Source of the DNA: Branchiostoma floridae
Lineage: Eukaryota > Chordata > Leptocardii > Amphioxiformes > Branchiostomatidae
NCBI RefSeq assembly: GCF_000003815.2
Contig: NC_049984.1
Location: forward strand, 11,220,718 to 11,284,717
Length of the DNA stretch: 64,000 nt
Direction: 5' to 3'
The position numbers and the translations under genes are program-made. Below the pieces are notes generated by a model. That model was not told the origin of the DNA and ran no database searches. It worked only from the letters and a program-made list of their open reading frames with translations. This document shows, one piece after another, positions 23,424 through 31,808 of the stretch (position 1 is its first letter; each line of letters starts with the position of its first letter).

Positions 23424-26298
23424 GTTTCCTCACTCGCATTTCAAAGTTTGAGTATATTGCTTCAACATGAAAAGGGAGGTACAGACTTACTTTCTCGGTT
23501 TTGAAAAAGAATTCCCAGGTCGGATGTCCCGTCAAATGTTTGCTTCCTACGTTCACTGCCACGAGCCTCCGTGACTCATCAGGATAGACTTGGTCATGTG
23601 GGAACTTCACGATGCACACTTGGTCAGGGGATAGCTCGCCTGCAATATGTCTGAAGTCGAAAATGTCACTGATGAGCTGATCTTCTTCGTCAAGCTTTAG
23701 TTTAACGTTGTTAGGGTTGATGATTTTCGGAGGGACGACGAGCCATTGATGGTGCTCCGGCTGGTACAGCCTGATGTTTGTAGAGAGTTGGAGGAGGTCC
23801 TCCTGAAAGGCAGAAATGTTTTTTTTTTCGATTAAGACACTTTCTAAAACATTTCACAGCTTCTCCGGGTTAGCCCAACGTACACATGATATAGATATAG
23901 TGGCATTAGTCGTGTACAATGCTGGGACATTAGTCTTGCACATAAAACATGAAGATGTGACGAAAAGAACGTTTGTGTCCTCACCTCCAGGTTACGCTGT
24001 ATTGCACGACTCTCGTCAAGGAGACAGTGGACGGCGGCCCTGTATCCACGCTCGGACATGATGTCTAATGCAGTTTTCCCTCTCTATAAATTATGACAAA
24101 TATATACAAATGATATAGATGCAAAATACAAATAGGCAGACCAAAAACGATACCTCCACGTGAATAAATATTTCCTCCTATGTACTTTTCGGTCATGTCT
24201 GACTAATTACTATTTCTATCAACTCTGACTCCAACAAATCTGACCTTCCGCCTGACATGTTTGTACACAACTGTACACATACACCAAGACAAACACAATT
24301 CAAACATACCTCGGAGGTAAAAAGTTAAGTCTATATCTGTCAGTTAATTTGTTGTTGTTAATCTGTCAATTATTTTGTTGTGATGGTTGTTGTTAATCTT
24401 CCCATTGAATCTATTTATGTAATATAATTATCAGTCAGAACATGGATACTAGTAGCTCATAGGCAAACCGATTGTACCTGGCATAGTCAAAATAGTATCT
24501 AATATGTTAAAGCCTGACAAGCAAACAAGAAAGCAACAAACTATTGTTACATTAGGCCGTATTATGATTTGATATTTTTCTTTTTATTTTCTCGCACTAC
24601 TGCCATGGTGCTTTAACTTTACAAACTTCACTTCACAACATTTGACGTACACCGTCTTTTCCTCCAACGTTCACTCCAGCTCGCACTAGAAGTTGCATGA
24701 TCTGACGATGGTCCCTCTCGCCCCTTTCGGACGCCTCGTGCAGTGCGCTTCGGAACTGCAGTAATACACACGAAGTTAGACAATTTACGATTCATTTAAC
24801 ACAATTCTAAATGCTTACTGTGAAGAACAGCATATTTGAATTAACCTGGACACAATGATCACTCGTAATTGTTATTAATTACCATGTTATGTTATGTTAC
24901 GACTATAAGTATCGCCATGATGAAATGATGTTCAGTACCATCCACTTGTAAACAACCTCTCAATGACATAACTCCATAACTGTGCGGGCGTAGCCATTGA
25001 AACAATTTCCTGCTTGTCAGAGCCAAACCAGACTTCCAATTCTCCGAGTATCATATTCACTGATGACTCACACAAGGACAGTACCTCCATTTACAAAAAC
25101 ACACACCTGAACTGCCGGCTCAGCACTGCTGGCAAGCATGTTGACGTCCGCTCCAGCCTGGAGCAGTAGTCGCACTATCTCGACATCCCCAAGGAAGGCC
25201 GCGCGATGTAATGGTGTTTTCTTAGACAAGTACAATCAGAAAATAAATATAAGTATGCAAAGAGGTCTAATAAATGTAGGTCTAAGACTCATTGGTATCA
25301 ATTTTTCTATTACTCGTATGATTACTTCTTGAATCGTAGTCGGATCATAGCTTTATAGAGAGAGGGAGAACTTTGTTGCACGACAATTGTACATGGTACA
25401 ATCACTCATGAGTCAACAGCAAGCGACGATAGATTCATTGATAATTATGTATAAGATAGATCTAATAATAGCATAGATTTTTACGCTTTATTGCTTTGTA
25501 TCTACCCTGTTTCACTATTATACTGGTAATGATATTTTACCTTGAATCTTTGATAGTAGAACTACTGCATTTAGCCCATGTGGACAAGAACATTCAAATG
25601 ATCATTCATTCATTCAAATGAACGATCATGAAATAAAACAAAACGGTTACCCCAAATGGATCGTAAAAGTTGACATTTTTCAGGCGTTTAATCCAGTGAT
25701 GGGTGTCCTGTACGTTTCGTGACGTCACAGCATAAAGTAGTTGTACTTCGCCATGCGCCTTCGAAAGGTTGTGAGCCTTTTCCTCCGATTCTTTCAATTC
25801 CCTCTCTCTGGAATCTCTCGAAGCCTGTTTAGCCATTAATGGAAATACAAAAATAACTCAACATGTCAAAGATATTAGTAACAATGTTTGCCTGCATCAA
25901 CAAGGCGCAGTAACAGGTCGTAGGTCGTCGTACGATTTTGATGTCGTACGATTTCCAAACAGGCTGCGACGGAACCAATCGCCGACAAGGATCTAAGACA
26001 GCCTTTCCTGTAGCAGTACAGGTGAGTTTATATACGGAACATATGCACAGTTTGTCCCAGTGGATCCATAGCAAAGCTGGAAAACCCAGGTTGTGTTAGA
26101 TACTAATGTACATGTACAAAAGGTTACAAGGCATGCAGACGGACTGTGTGGTTCTGCAACAGTTGCCTATTTACATTCCGATTTGATTCACACACACATA
26201 TACACACGCACTAACTCCTTGTAGTTCACCATGTCATGACTATGCAAACATTACCGATAGTTCAAAGGTCATGATGTTGCACTTACCCCAGTGCCCAT
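14957..26298 (-). CDS. ANK-ZU5-UPA-(CARD-FN3)x4-FN3 multidomain protein, 19 exons
   Basis: I assembled this minus-strand gene from GT-AG sites with matching phases. Exons: 26298-26287, 25824-25651, 25220-25107, 24755-24651, 24083-23985, 23802-23491, 23246-23067, 22879-22542, 22280-21752, 21561-21537, 21404-21120, 20714-20430, 20151-19867, 19246-18959, 18566-18282, 17986-17696, 17284-17003, 16533-16237, 15267-14957. Together they give 4,497 nt, 1,499 codons including the TAA at 14957. Approximate order by residue: ankyrin repeats 63-168, a pre-ZU5 region 169-290, ZU5 about 290-400, UPA about 450-620, then CARD/FN3 pairs 630-1395 and a last FN3 1396-1498. No transmembrane segment or signal peptide is seen, so it is probably cytosolic. 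ZU5-UPA with ankyrins or death-fold domains is known from ankyrins, UNC5 and PIDD. CARDs mediate homotypic assembly. A signalling scaffold is therefore likely (inference). In-frame TAA TAG in CARD4 breaks the model as assembled. Confidence 0.78.
15618..16195 (-). mobile_element. Internally deleted mariner element in the last intron
   Basis: Terminal inverted repeats of about 33 bp (left from cgaggggcgtgcaatt, right ending cacgcccctcg) differ at one position and are flanked by TA on both sides (15616-15617 and 16196-16197), the target duplication of Tc1/mariner elements. Read from the minus strand, the ORF 16012-15713 starts MEPVECRAVIRFLYLKGRTP and continues with DAPSYDLVKRWHPEFKRG and APRPGRPS, the helix-turn-helix DNA-binding half of a mariner transposase. 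The sequence then jumps to a C-terminal-like piece (MGEMHNSG, with stops). The catalytic D,D,D region is missing, so the 578-bp element is non-autonomous. Confidence 0.85.
16237..16533 (-). CDS. FN3 4 exon
   Basis: A 297-nt exon, phase 1-1: KPSPPTDVTLISNCYDALNV, SWMPGYDGGSEQYFEITY, TTYVVRVRGVNELGPGDYQA and EGTTR. Fibronectin III signature, slightly diverged at the WTPGSDGG block. Confidence 0.8.
16901..17000. other. Assembly gap (100 N, probably arbitrary size)
   Basis: It lies in the intron immediately after CARD4; the donor GT is at 17002-17001. An extra module pair could be hidden here. Confidence 0.95.
17003..17284 (-). CDS. CARD 4 exon, interrupted by TAA TAG
   Basis: A 282-nt exon, phase 1-1: GPTMSKGYQDLLKKARSEAA, GVISHLINASVLEPAEAKMI and CALLDVLP. 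Two adjacent stops follow (17090-17085), then the frame continues as GDEGYGALLTALEETNPNLL and PVCSGK to the donor. In the other copies the two stop positions are Y-K, F-Q and Y-N. One point change each could produce the stops: TAY to TAA and CAG to TAG. Everything else is intact. The stops lie about 85 bases from the edge of an assembly gap, so sequencing error is a real option. If true, the protein would end at about residue 1267 and lose FN3 4 and 5. Confidence 0.75.
17456..17533. repeat. TC/GT-rich microsatellite
   Basis: Short tct-rich and gtgtgt runs in the intron after FN3 3. A similar CT run lies at 21451-21496. Confidence 0.8.
17696..17986 (-). CDS. FN3 3 exon
   Basis: A 291-nt exon, phase 1-1: KPDPPSGVTVTCFSHESLDV, SWTPGSDGGSVQHFEIVY, VYVVKVRGVNVLGPGEF and EAATR. 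Fibronectin III signature. Downstream intron sequence includes TC-, GT- and CT-rich microsatellites (17456-17533). Confidence 0.8.
18282..18566 (-). CDS. CARD 3 exon
   Basis: A 285-nt exon, phase 1-1: EPTMSEKCQQILEKHSAALV, VVDYLIQRNAIEAIEGENMQ, RRLLECLPYNGDRAFSGLLS and YLSALLRGV. Complete CARD with the LP-Y-x-GD-R-A motif. Confidence 0.8.
18765..18890. repeat. Diverged interspersed repeat in the intron between CARD3 and FN3 2
   Basis: Shares the ordered motifs cgggacgg, acgtca and ccagagc-at-ggg with 13561-13680. The family is unknown. Confidence 0.3.
18959..19246 (-). CDS. FN3 2 exon
   Basis: A 288-nt exon, phase 1-1: KPDQPAKVMVTFARHDSFDV, SWTPGSDGGAEQHFKI, TIYTVKVRGVNVMGEGQY and EAATR. 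Fibronectin III signature, closest to FN3 3 by eye. Confidence 0.8.
19490..19760 (-). repeat. Intronic retroelement 3' end, same family as the LINE at 6946-7720
   Basis: The intron between FN3 2 and CARD2 carries gcaattagccttcgggcatg followed by a gcttgcaataaa end (about 19707-19747) in plus orientation, opposite to the host gene. This matches the 3' UTR of the LINE at 7663-7700. A 30-bp direct repeat (cttccttgttgagtatacaa twice, 19645-19695) lies just before it. The left boundary is uncertain. Confidence 0.5.
19867..20151 (-). CDS. CARD 2 exon
   Basis: A 285-nt exon, phase 1-1: GPTMSKHNQDILRKKRDEVV, DKVIDHLVKDQVVTDEQATE, then MALLDLLPFQGDRAYTGLLS and YLAALLCGS. This is the best consensus copy of the CARD in the array. 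Confidence 0.82.
20430..20714 (-). CDS. FN3 1 exon
   Basis: A 285-nt exon, phase 1-1. It encodes KPDPPTLVKVKSESSKSLNI, then TWTPGSDGGCQQHFEISY, TYTVRVCGVNDLGPGGY and EGTTQ. The conserved Trp in strand B, the Y-x-V-x-V pattern of strand F and the N-x-LG-x-G turn identify a fibronectin type III domain. The WTPGSDGG block is almost identical in FN3 2 and 3. Confidence 0.8.
21120..21404 (-). CDS. CARD 1 exon
   Basis: A 285-nt exon, phase 1 at both ends, encoding one complete six-helix CARD. It starts EPKMSSANQRLLINNRIEI; later motifs are VMDYLIQKWVLDADEVEEI and AALLDKLPYKDDQAFDIFVE, ending YLAALLQGK. The LLxxLP-x-x-D-x-AF block is the usual CARD helix 4-5 signature. It shares an internal methionine five codons in (21393) with the other three CARD exons. 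Confidence 0.8.
21537..21561 (-). CDS. 25-nt microexon linking UPA to CARD1
   Basis: Minus strand: acceptor TTTTCACAG before 21561, donor GTAAGT after 21537. It encodes GPGTASTK plus one base. It changes phase from 0 (end of the UPA exon) to 1 (start of CARD1), which is exactly what the frame needs. The CT-rich repeat at 21451-21496 sits between it and CARD1. Confidence 0.65.
21752..23802 (-). CDS. ZU5 and UPA domain exons of the multidomain gene
   Basis: Exons 23802-23491, 23246-23067, 22879-22542 and 22280-21752 splice in phases 0, 0, 0, 2 and 0. The first encodes a lead-in with HHQWLVVPPKIINP and DQVCIVKFPHDQV. The second contains LAQLSCFAVLSRPLTDTFTV and then the ZU5 start VGSSGGELTSTADPRASVKI with PENA. 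The third completes ZU5 and has an acidic linker (DGDDDDDDE). The fourth has UPA-like sequence with VFLHRHIFNVNMLIFYND and VQLYVGCCLNDKT. ZU5-UPA tandems form a supramodule in UNC5, PIDD and ankyrin. The HFS autoproteolysis motif of PIDD is not seen. A 216-aa plus-strand ORF over the UPA exon (21800-22450) is antisense. Confidence 0.72.
23361..23419. repeat. (AT)n microsatellite
   Basis: About 59 bases of uninterrupted alternating A and T in the intron between the two exons preceding and starting ZU5. Confidence 0.95.
23985..25220 (-). CDS. Three ankyrin-repeat exons of the multidomain gene
   Basis: Exons 25220-25107 (38 codons), 24755-24651 (35) and 24083-23985 (33) are all phase 0 at both ends. 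They carry ankyrin signatures: KTPLHRAAFLGDVEIVRLLL with QAGADVN; SALHEASERGE with QLLVRAGVNVGG; and GKTALDIMSERGY with AVHCLLDES. The second exon ends KDG and the third starts RGKTAL, a canonical repeat junction. Nothing else of known type is in the introns (24084-24650, 24756-25106, 25221-25650). Confidence 0.8.
25651..26298 (-). CDS. Start of the multidomain gene: MGTG exon plus N-terminal helical exon
   Basis: Minus-strand ATG at 26298 gives a four-codon exon, MGTG, followed by a strong donor GTAAGT. The next exon (25824-25651) starts after AACAG and runs in phase 0: ASRDSRERELKESEEKAHNL, then a segment ending FYDPFG at the donor GTAACC. The charged start could form a helix; the second part is a degenerate lead-in to the ankyrin repeats. 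Alternative starts exist: the ATG at 25836 (MAKQAS), if the exon is read through its acceptor, and a separate first exon at 27042-27101. Confidence 0.6.
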
Positions 26299-29146
26299 TA
26301 TGTTTGTCGCTGTCCGTTGGTCTTTACTTCACCAGCATTCGTGCTACATTTGCAAAGAAATCAAAGGGTTTTATAACTCCTATGTTATTCACACACTTCT
26401 TGTGTTCTTCAAACTGGTGACTTACGGATATTTCAAGCTAATCCTACAGGTAGCTAACTGTTAGTTGGTTTATTCCACCTTTTTGAACCAATGTTATCGG
26501 AGTTGCACGTGTGTTCTCTGTTTTCCAAACTTTTCAGACTAGTAGGGTTCTTTGTATTCAAATCTTCACGTCTAAAAACTACAACATAAATACGTGTAAC
26601 CAATATCGATGGTTTATATAAATGGTAACGTTTCATGTATGTCAATGGTCTATCATAGCGCCATACGGGCTAACGTTACATGAAGACATATCAAATTACT
26701 TGATTATCTATGGTGACTATAGATACGTCTGGAGCTAAACGTTCCACCCTACATTGACCGTCAAGCCCAAAATAAATATCGCATGCATATTGGGTCTAAC
26801 GTTACATGTTAACTATGATGTAATACAGAACGGTATTACGGTTCTTCATGACAAAATGTTTCAATGTTTGAATGATTTACCAACATGTCTGAAGGTGTAT
26901 CCAGGTGCCATTTTACGAGTACCTTCCGAGGTCTTTCTGAAAACTTTTTGACAACTTAGTCTAAAACCTCATCATATTAGTAATATATGACACTAGCAAG
27001 AATAACTGTCGTAACTCTGGAATGACGTAGAAGACACGAACCTTGACGTTCGTGGTGCTGCCGATCCCCACACTGACGTCTCCGTGTTCGGCATCCGCCA
27101 TTACGTCTGGGAGAAAATGCACGCCACGCTCGTTTTGTTCAAACAAACAGAGGAGTTTTTAAAAGCTACATGTCTCTTGTCACTTATGACTAGGTCCACG
27201 CCTAAATCGTTAAAAAACGACATGTTACATACAATACTGCAGTGCATAGATTTGTGGCAGTGAGCTACTCTAGTCTTATAAGGAGTATAGATTTCCTTAC
27301 ACTGTTTACCGTCAGCATTGATGCGTGTAAGGTTGCCGGCCACTTTTTACCTTGCTATTGTTCTCGTTCTGCGCCAGGAGATGGCGCAATGCCAGATACA
27401 GGAGATCTCTGCTATTTAATATTTGTACCAGTTAACTTTGATTTATGATGTTGATGAATGCAAGGCTTGGTAACAACACGGGCACAAAGTCTAACGGCCA
27501 TAGCGCAAACATACGGGTGTTGAAGTACGCGTTCTACTGTAATCAGTGTATGCTCTATTCTTTGACGCTTTGTTATGGGTAAACCTTCCTAGAATTTGAT
27601 GAAAAGGTATTAGTAAACTTCCCCGAATTAGCACTAAAGGTGTTAGAGTACACCAGCCAGTGTAGGAAAGGGGGGGGGGGGTCACATGCTTGCATATAAG
27701 TATACTATCAATCCTCAAGTGAGCAAAAAATGACTACAGGATAAAAACTTCTCGTGTCATTGGCCAATTGGAAAAGTCTTAATCAGTACACATACATTGA
27801 AAGCCGGGCGCATATTGGAACATGCTATTGCTTGTACATTTTGGCTAACCACATCGAACATATTTTGGTGAAGTGCGTGAAACGCTGTGTACATGGTAAA
27901 GAGTATAGGTGGTGCAAGCCAGCACGTATATATATTGACAATTGTACGTAGTTTAATTTAAACCAGTTTGGAGTGTGTTTGAGACACTGAATGAGATGCT
28001 GACTGACTAACATTTAGTGTTATAGTATTGCTGTCGTGCCAGCGTAACAATAATGCAGTAGGTCTGTTTCTTCTCTTTGCCACAGATGTCGAGTTCGCTG
28101 AGTTATTTACAAGCCTGTCAGCTCCTAGGGGGCGGACCTTGGCATGACACTTGGTACTTGAGGAGACAGCATTTTATCGCAGGGCCAGCAAGGTCAAATA
28201 CTTCCTGGTAAAGCCTTCAGGGCGAGCTGGCCGGAGAACAAAACAGGTGGGTTTTGTCACATGCAGTGGTACTAAGACACTTCAACCTGCCAAGCCCCAA
28301 TTGCTGCGTGGAAATTATACTGCATACGTGCTGCTGGATATCTATATTAGATTATGGCAAATTTCACAAGTTGTAATGCTCAAGTATCCTCAAGTACTCA
28401 CACCAACATGTAGGTAGCATACAGCATTACTACATAGCAGCGCCGTCTAGCAGATTGATGTGGAATTGGACCGAGTCTCTTGGTGGGCGTGACCAATTGT
28501 TAGGAACATACCAACTCAGGTGACCGTATCCACCGAGGTCTTCCACAAGTTTGATTTGTAATCTGCGTAGCTACTAACTGTCTGGTGTACACATGTCGAT
28601 TCAAAGCAAAATGACGCAGTATTCGTACGGAGTTCGGGTGCAAATTTTGGCCGCGGTTCTTTTTTTTAAATAGGAGCATATACTTTATAAATTGTGCACT
28701 GGCATAAACAGGTGAAGTTTTACTTTCTATACATGAAACTCTGCTAGTCCCATATTAAACCACCGCGAATATTTTCCCCTTCACAGTATTCTTGGTTTTG
28801 TCAATGGCATGTACATGTTGTATACATGTTTATTACTTTATGTTTTATCATAAGCAGGTTTCCTGATAAACCATCCCCAAGGAAAACATTGTAAAGTAAC
28901 ATTGATGATCGACACACCGCTCGGTATCGTTAACGTTTTTCTTATGCCTTTGGCGGCAAGCCGGTTAGCATTACACCATCTCAACATTCTTCATGCCATT
29001 TAACTCACACCACCGTTGCTTTCATTCGCATTTTATACATTTGAATACGATTGGCCCAGATACATAAACCATGTAGTTTTAACTGGACGCTATGCTATTC
29101 AAATCTAAGTATTATTTTAACTACACACAGGATATCCCATGATAGG
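26299..29146. other. Intergenic: upstream region of the multidomain gene
   Basis: It holds the presumed promoter and 5' UTR on the minus strand. There is a run of G at about 27670-27680. No other coding region was recognised; the short ORFs lack domains. Confidence 0.4.
27042..27101 (-). CDS. Possible alternative first exon of the multidomain gene
   Basis: Minus-strand ATG at 27101 opens MADAEHGDVSVGIGSTTNVK, ending at a weak donor AAG|GTTCGT in phase 0. This phase would join directly to the exon starting at 25824, in place of the MGTG exon. There is no other support; it could equally belong to another transcript or be chance. Confidence 0.3.
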
Positions 29147-29151
29147 TAGCC

Positions 29152-29252
29152 TGGACACCATACCCCAAACTACTAAAAAAATATCTTTCGTGTTGGGCGC
29201 ACGATAGATACTTTGAGATCGGACTGGCCGGGGCCTGGTAGACAGGCTACTT
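29152..29252. repeat. Small foldback element
   Basis: The end tagcctggacacc is imperfectly inverted as ctggtagacaggcta about 100 bases on. It shares the tagcctgg terminus with the foldback at 35217-35429. Confidence 0.35.
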
Positions 29253-29570
29253 GGGATAGGATAATAGATGAGACCGTCTTCTGTACTGCATCGTTCTGGT
29301 AGGTGGCGCTGTGTCAGCAAAACAATAAAACTGAACAAACGGGATATTCCTGTCTTCAAGGCTGGCTCTTTATCTGTTAGGATCAAATCGTAGGAATGCT
29401 CTTTTGAATCATGAGCTTTCAAGATCTTTCAAGAACTAAAGCTGACTTAGAATACAACTTTTCTAAACTTGTATTCAATACGAACTAAAACATTTGAACA
29501 GTTGTAGCATGGGCCGTTCGAAAAATATCATCGCTGGCCCGGAAGAGGTCATTATTACATGTATACGTGG

Positions 29571-29986
29571 TAGGGCTGGGTATCGGTACTGCGTACCGGT
29601 ACAAAACCGGTTTTTCTTATTGGACCGGTCCAGAAAAATCGGACCTGAAAAAATTAGGTGGACCGGATGTTGGACCGATTCGAAAATTAACAGATTATTT
29701 TATCAGGCATTCACACATTTTAGCGCTTGCAGATGGAAAAAAATAACAAGAGTGAAGTAGAGTAGAATTTATAGTAATTTCTACCAAGTTTTACAGCCAA
29801 TCGTACAGGTGCAGTTAGCGTTGTATGGTTTTAAAACGCCAGTGTAAGTGTAATACTCCACCAAACAGATTTCTTTGTAGTAAAATGGACCATTGGTATG
29901 AGTCATACTGCATCAGGTCCAGGTTCAGGTCCTTTGGACCTGAACCGGACCTGGACCTGAATTTTCTGTACCGGTACCCAGCCCTA
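29571..29986 (-). mobile_element. Non-autonomous hAT-type element, copy 1 (416 bp)
   Basis: The termini are tagggctgggtatcgg and ccggtacccagcccta, inverted repeats of one another. A perfect 8-bp target duplication, atacgtgg, flanks it (29563-29570 and 29987-29994). 8-bp duplications and a (C/T)AGGG-type end are characteristic of hAT elements. There is no transposase ORF. The internal sequence has stacked short palindromes built from aggtcc, ggacct and accggt. It is inverted relative to copies 2 and 3. Confidence 0.88.
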
Positions 29987-29994
29987 ATACGTGG

Positions 29995-31030
29995 AGTCTC
30001 TGTTGCTTTCCACCAAGGAGCTTTTATCAAAAAGCTCCTTGTTTCCACATAAGAAAAAAAAAACTCATTTCCGGATCACATTTTATCACGTGAAAATGGT
30101 ATAACTCCCCGTTTGAGTCAGATACATTTGTGGCCACACTTTAAGTTAGTTACTTGCTCTCTAGAGTCTTCTCAAAAATGGTGTGTTGTCGACCTTGCTA
30201 CATTTAAACTCTGAGCACATTGACGCAAGGTATGATGTTAGTTGTAAGCCAGTTTTCATCCGCGCACTTTGAGTTTATTTATTTTCGTCCAGTATTTCAT
30301 AGAAACCATCATCTGAACATAAGACATTTTCAAAGCACCTGTCTGTGTTAATCACTTACACATCAATCATCAAACCTAGCCTACGGCGATACACTCGGTT
30401 GATTGATAGGACAGTATGGGGGTCTGGGACAGTACTACTAGTGCGGTTGCATCGTTTGGGATGTACCATTCCTGGGTGCACCCACTACATGTATCAAACC
30501 AGCTTGATTCAAGATTATAAAGAATGCAGTACTTCTCATGAGTTTTTTTATCGTCAAGTTTGTGCTGTGTTATTCTTTGATCCCTTTTGGGACTTGAGGG
30601 TTTAATTTGTAACTGAAAACATATGGCTCCTCCATTTAATTTTGGTATCGTCCACTGACCTTCGTCAGATGTGTTAGCTATAACGATATGCCAGGCTTTC
30701 CAAGAATCGATTGGAGTTCCCTCAGTGCGTTTCTTTACCAACGTTTGCCATATGTATGCGCGTAAAAGGCCGACCGGTGGCGGGCGCACTGACGCCCAAT
30801 CACGCTTTTGACGTCGGCTTTACTTTCACTTATACTGCTTTCTTGGAAGTCCCCGCTGGCGCGTGCAAAGAAATGTTGGGTTGTCGCCTTAGCAGTGGAA
30901 GAAATGTTTGACACGTGGATTATTGCACAAGCAGTTTCTGTCAGTTTAGTGTCAGGCAGTGGAGACCGTCCATGCATTTGATCGCCAGCTAGCAGTGTGG
31001 ATAGCAGAACCTCCATATACCTGCAAACTG
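29995..31030. other. Upstream region of the SOCS-like gene
   Basis: No ORF with a domain. A hairpin aaggagcttt/aaagctcctt lies at about 30015-30045. At 31030 a consensus donor, ctg|gtaagt, may end a 5' non-coding exon of the SOCS-like gene. Confidence 0.35.
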
Positions 31031-31199
31031 GTAAGTTCTTTAAAATTATTTCTTCCCAACTACTCGTGCGTCGTGTACCTTTCTCTGCACTTGAAAAATA
31101 CATTATAATAATGTAGCTTGCGCGCGTGTATATATTGTGTTCGGGGAGTAATAGAGGCGTTTATTTCAGGCACCCTTGTTGCGACACCCACGCACTTCT

Positions 31200-31808
31200 A
31201 TGGAATGCCTCCACCACACACACCGGAACAAGTGGGAAACTACGGTGGCTACCCGACAGGGCATGACAACTACGGGCCTGGACAGGAGCACGGACTTCGA
31301 TCTTCAGAGACTAAGCCGGGCGGTGCACTTGCTGGAGGCTTGCGGGTGGTATTGGGGCTCCATGACGGGCGAAGAAGCAAAGAGATTACTACGGTGGAAA
31401 GAAGTCGGGACTTTTCTACTTCGCGATAGTAGTGACTCTGCTTACTTGTTCTGTATCAGTGTGAGGACCGCCAGAGGCACAACAAGTGTTCGAATCGACT
31501 ACACCCCGGAAGGGAACTTTCGGCTGGATTCGGACGGTAGCTCGCCCGAATATGACTGTGTAATAAAGCTTGTTCACCACTACATGAAGGACTCGAACGC
31601 GGAAAACCCCAAACATTACTGGCTAGAGCCCACGGGGAGAAGGGCGATCGCGGTGAAGTTTTCACGACCACTTGTCGGGAAGGTGACCGACCTGCAACAC
31701 CTGTGTCGGACGGTGATCAACAAGCATACCCCCGAGGACCGCGTCACACAGCTTCCCTTACCGGAACGGCTCAAAACATATCTAAGAGACTACCCTTACG
31801 GACAATAA
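31200..31808 (+). CDS. SOCS2/CISH-like suppressor of cytokine signalling
   Basis: One exon encodes 202 aa from the ATG at 31200. Residues about 48-140 are an SH2 domain: CGWYWGSMTGEEAKRLL, then the phosphotyrosine-binding FLLRDSS with Arg75, LFCISVRT and FRLDS. Residues about 157-202 form a SOCS box: LQHLCRTVINKH and LPLPERLKTYLRDYP. The WYWGSMT start and the position of the SOCS box at the extreme C-terminus match SOCS2 and CISH rather than SOCS4-7; the length is also that of SOCS2. Such proteins bind phosphorylated receptors and recruit an elongin-cullin ubiquitin ligase to damp JAK-STAT signalling. A splice acceptor, tttatttcag, at 31169 suggests an upstream 5' UTR exon; the open frame upstream of the ATG lacks another Met. 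Confidence 0.92.
   Translation: MECLHHTHRNKWETTVATRQGMTTTGLDRSTDFDLQRLSRAVHLLEACGWYWGSMTGEEAKRLLRWKEVGTFLLRDSSDSAYLFCISVRTARGTTSVRIDYTPEGNFRLDSDGSSPEYDCVIKLVHHYMKDSNAENPKHYWLEPTGRRAIAVKFSRPLVGKVTDLQHLCRTVINKHTPEDRVTQLPLPERLKTYLRDYPYGQ

Noticed and set aside
31118-31429. Alternative frame MRACIYC... over the SOCS-like gene start
   Set aside because: It lies in another frame from the SH2 domain and crosses a likely splice acceptor at 31169.
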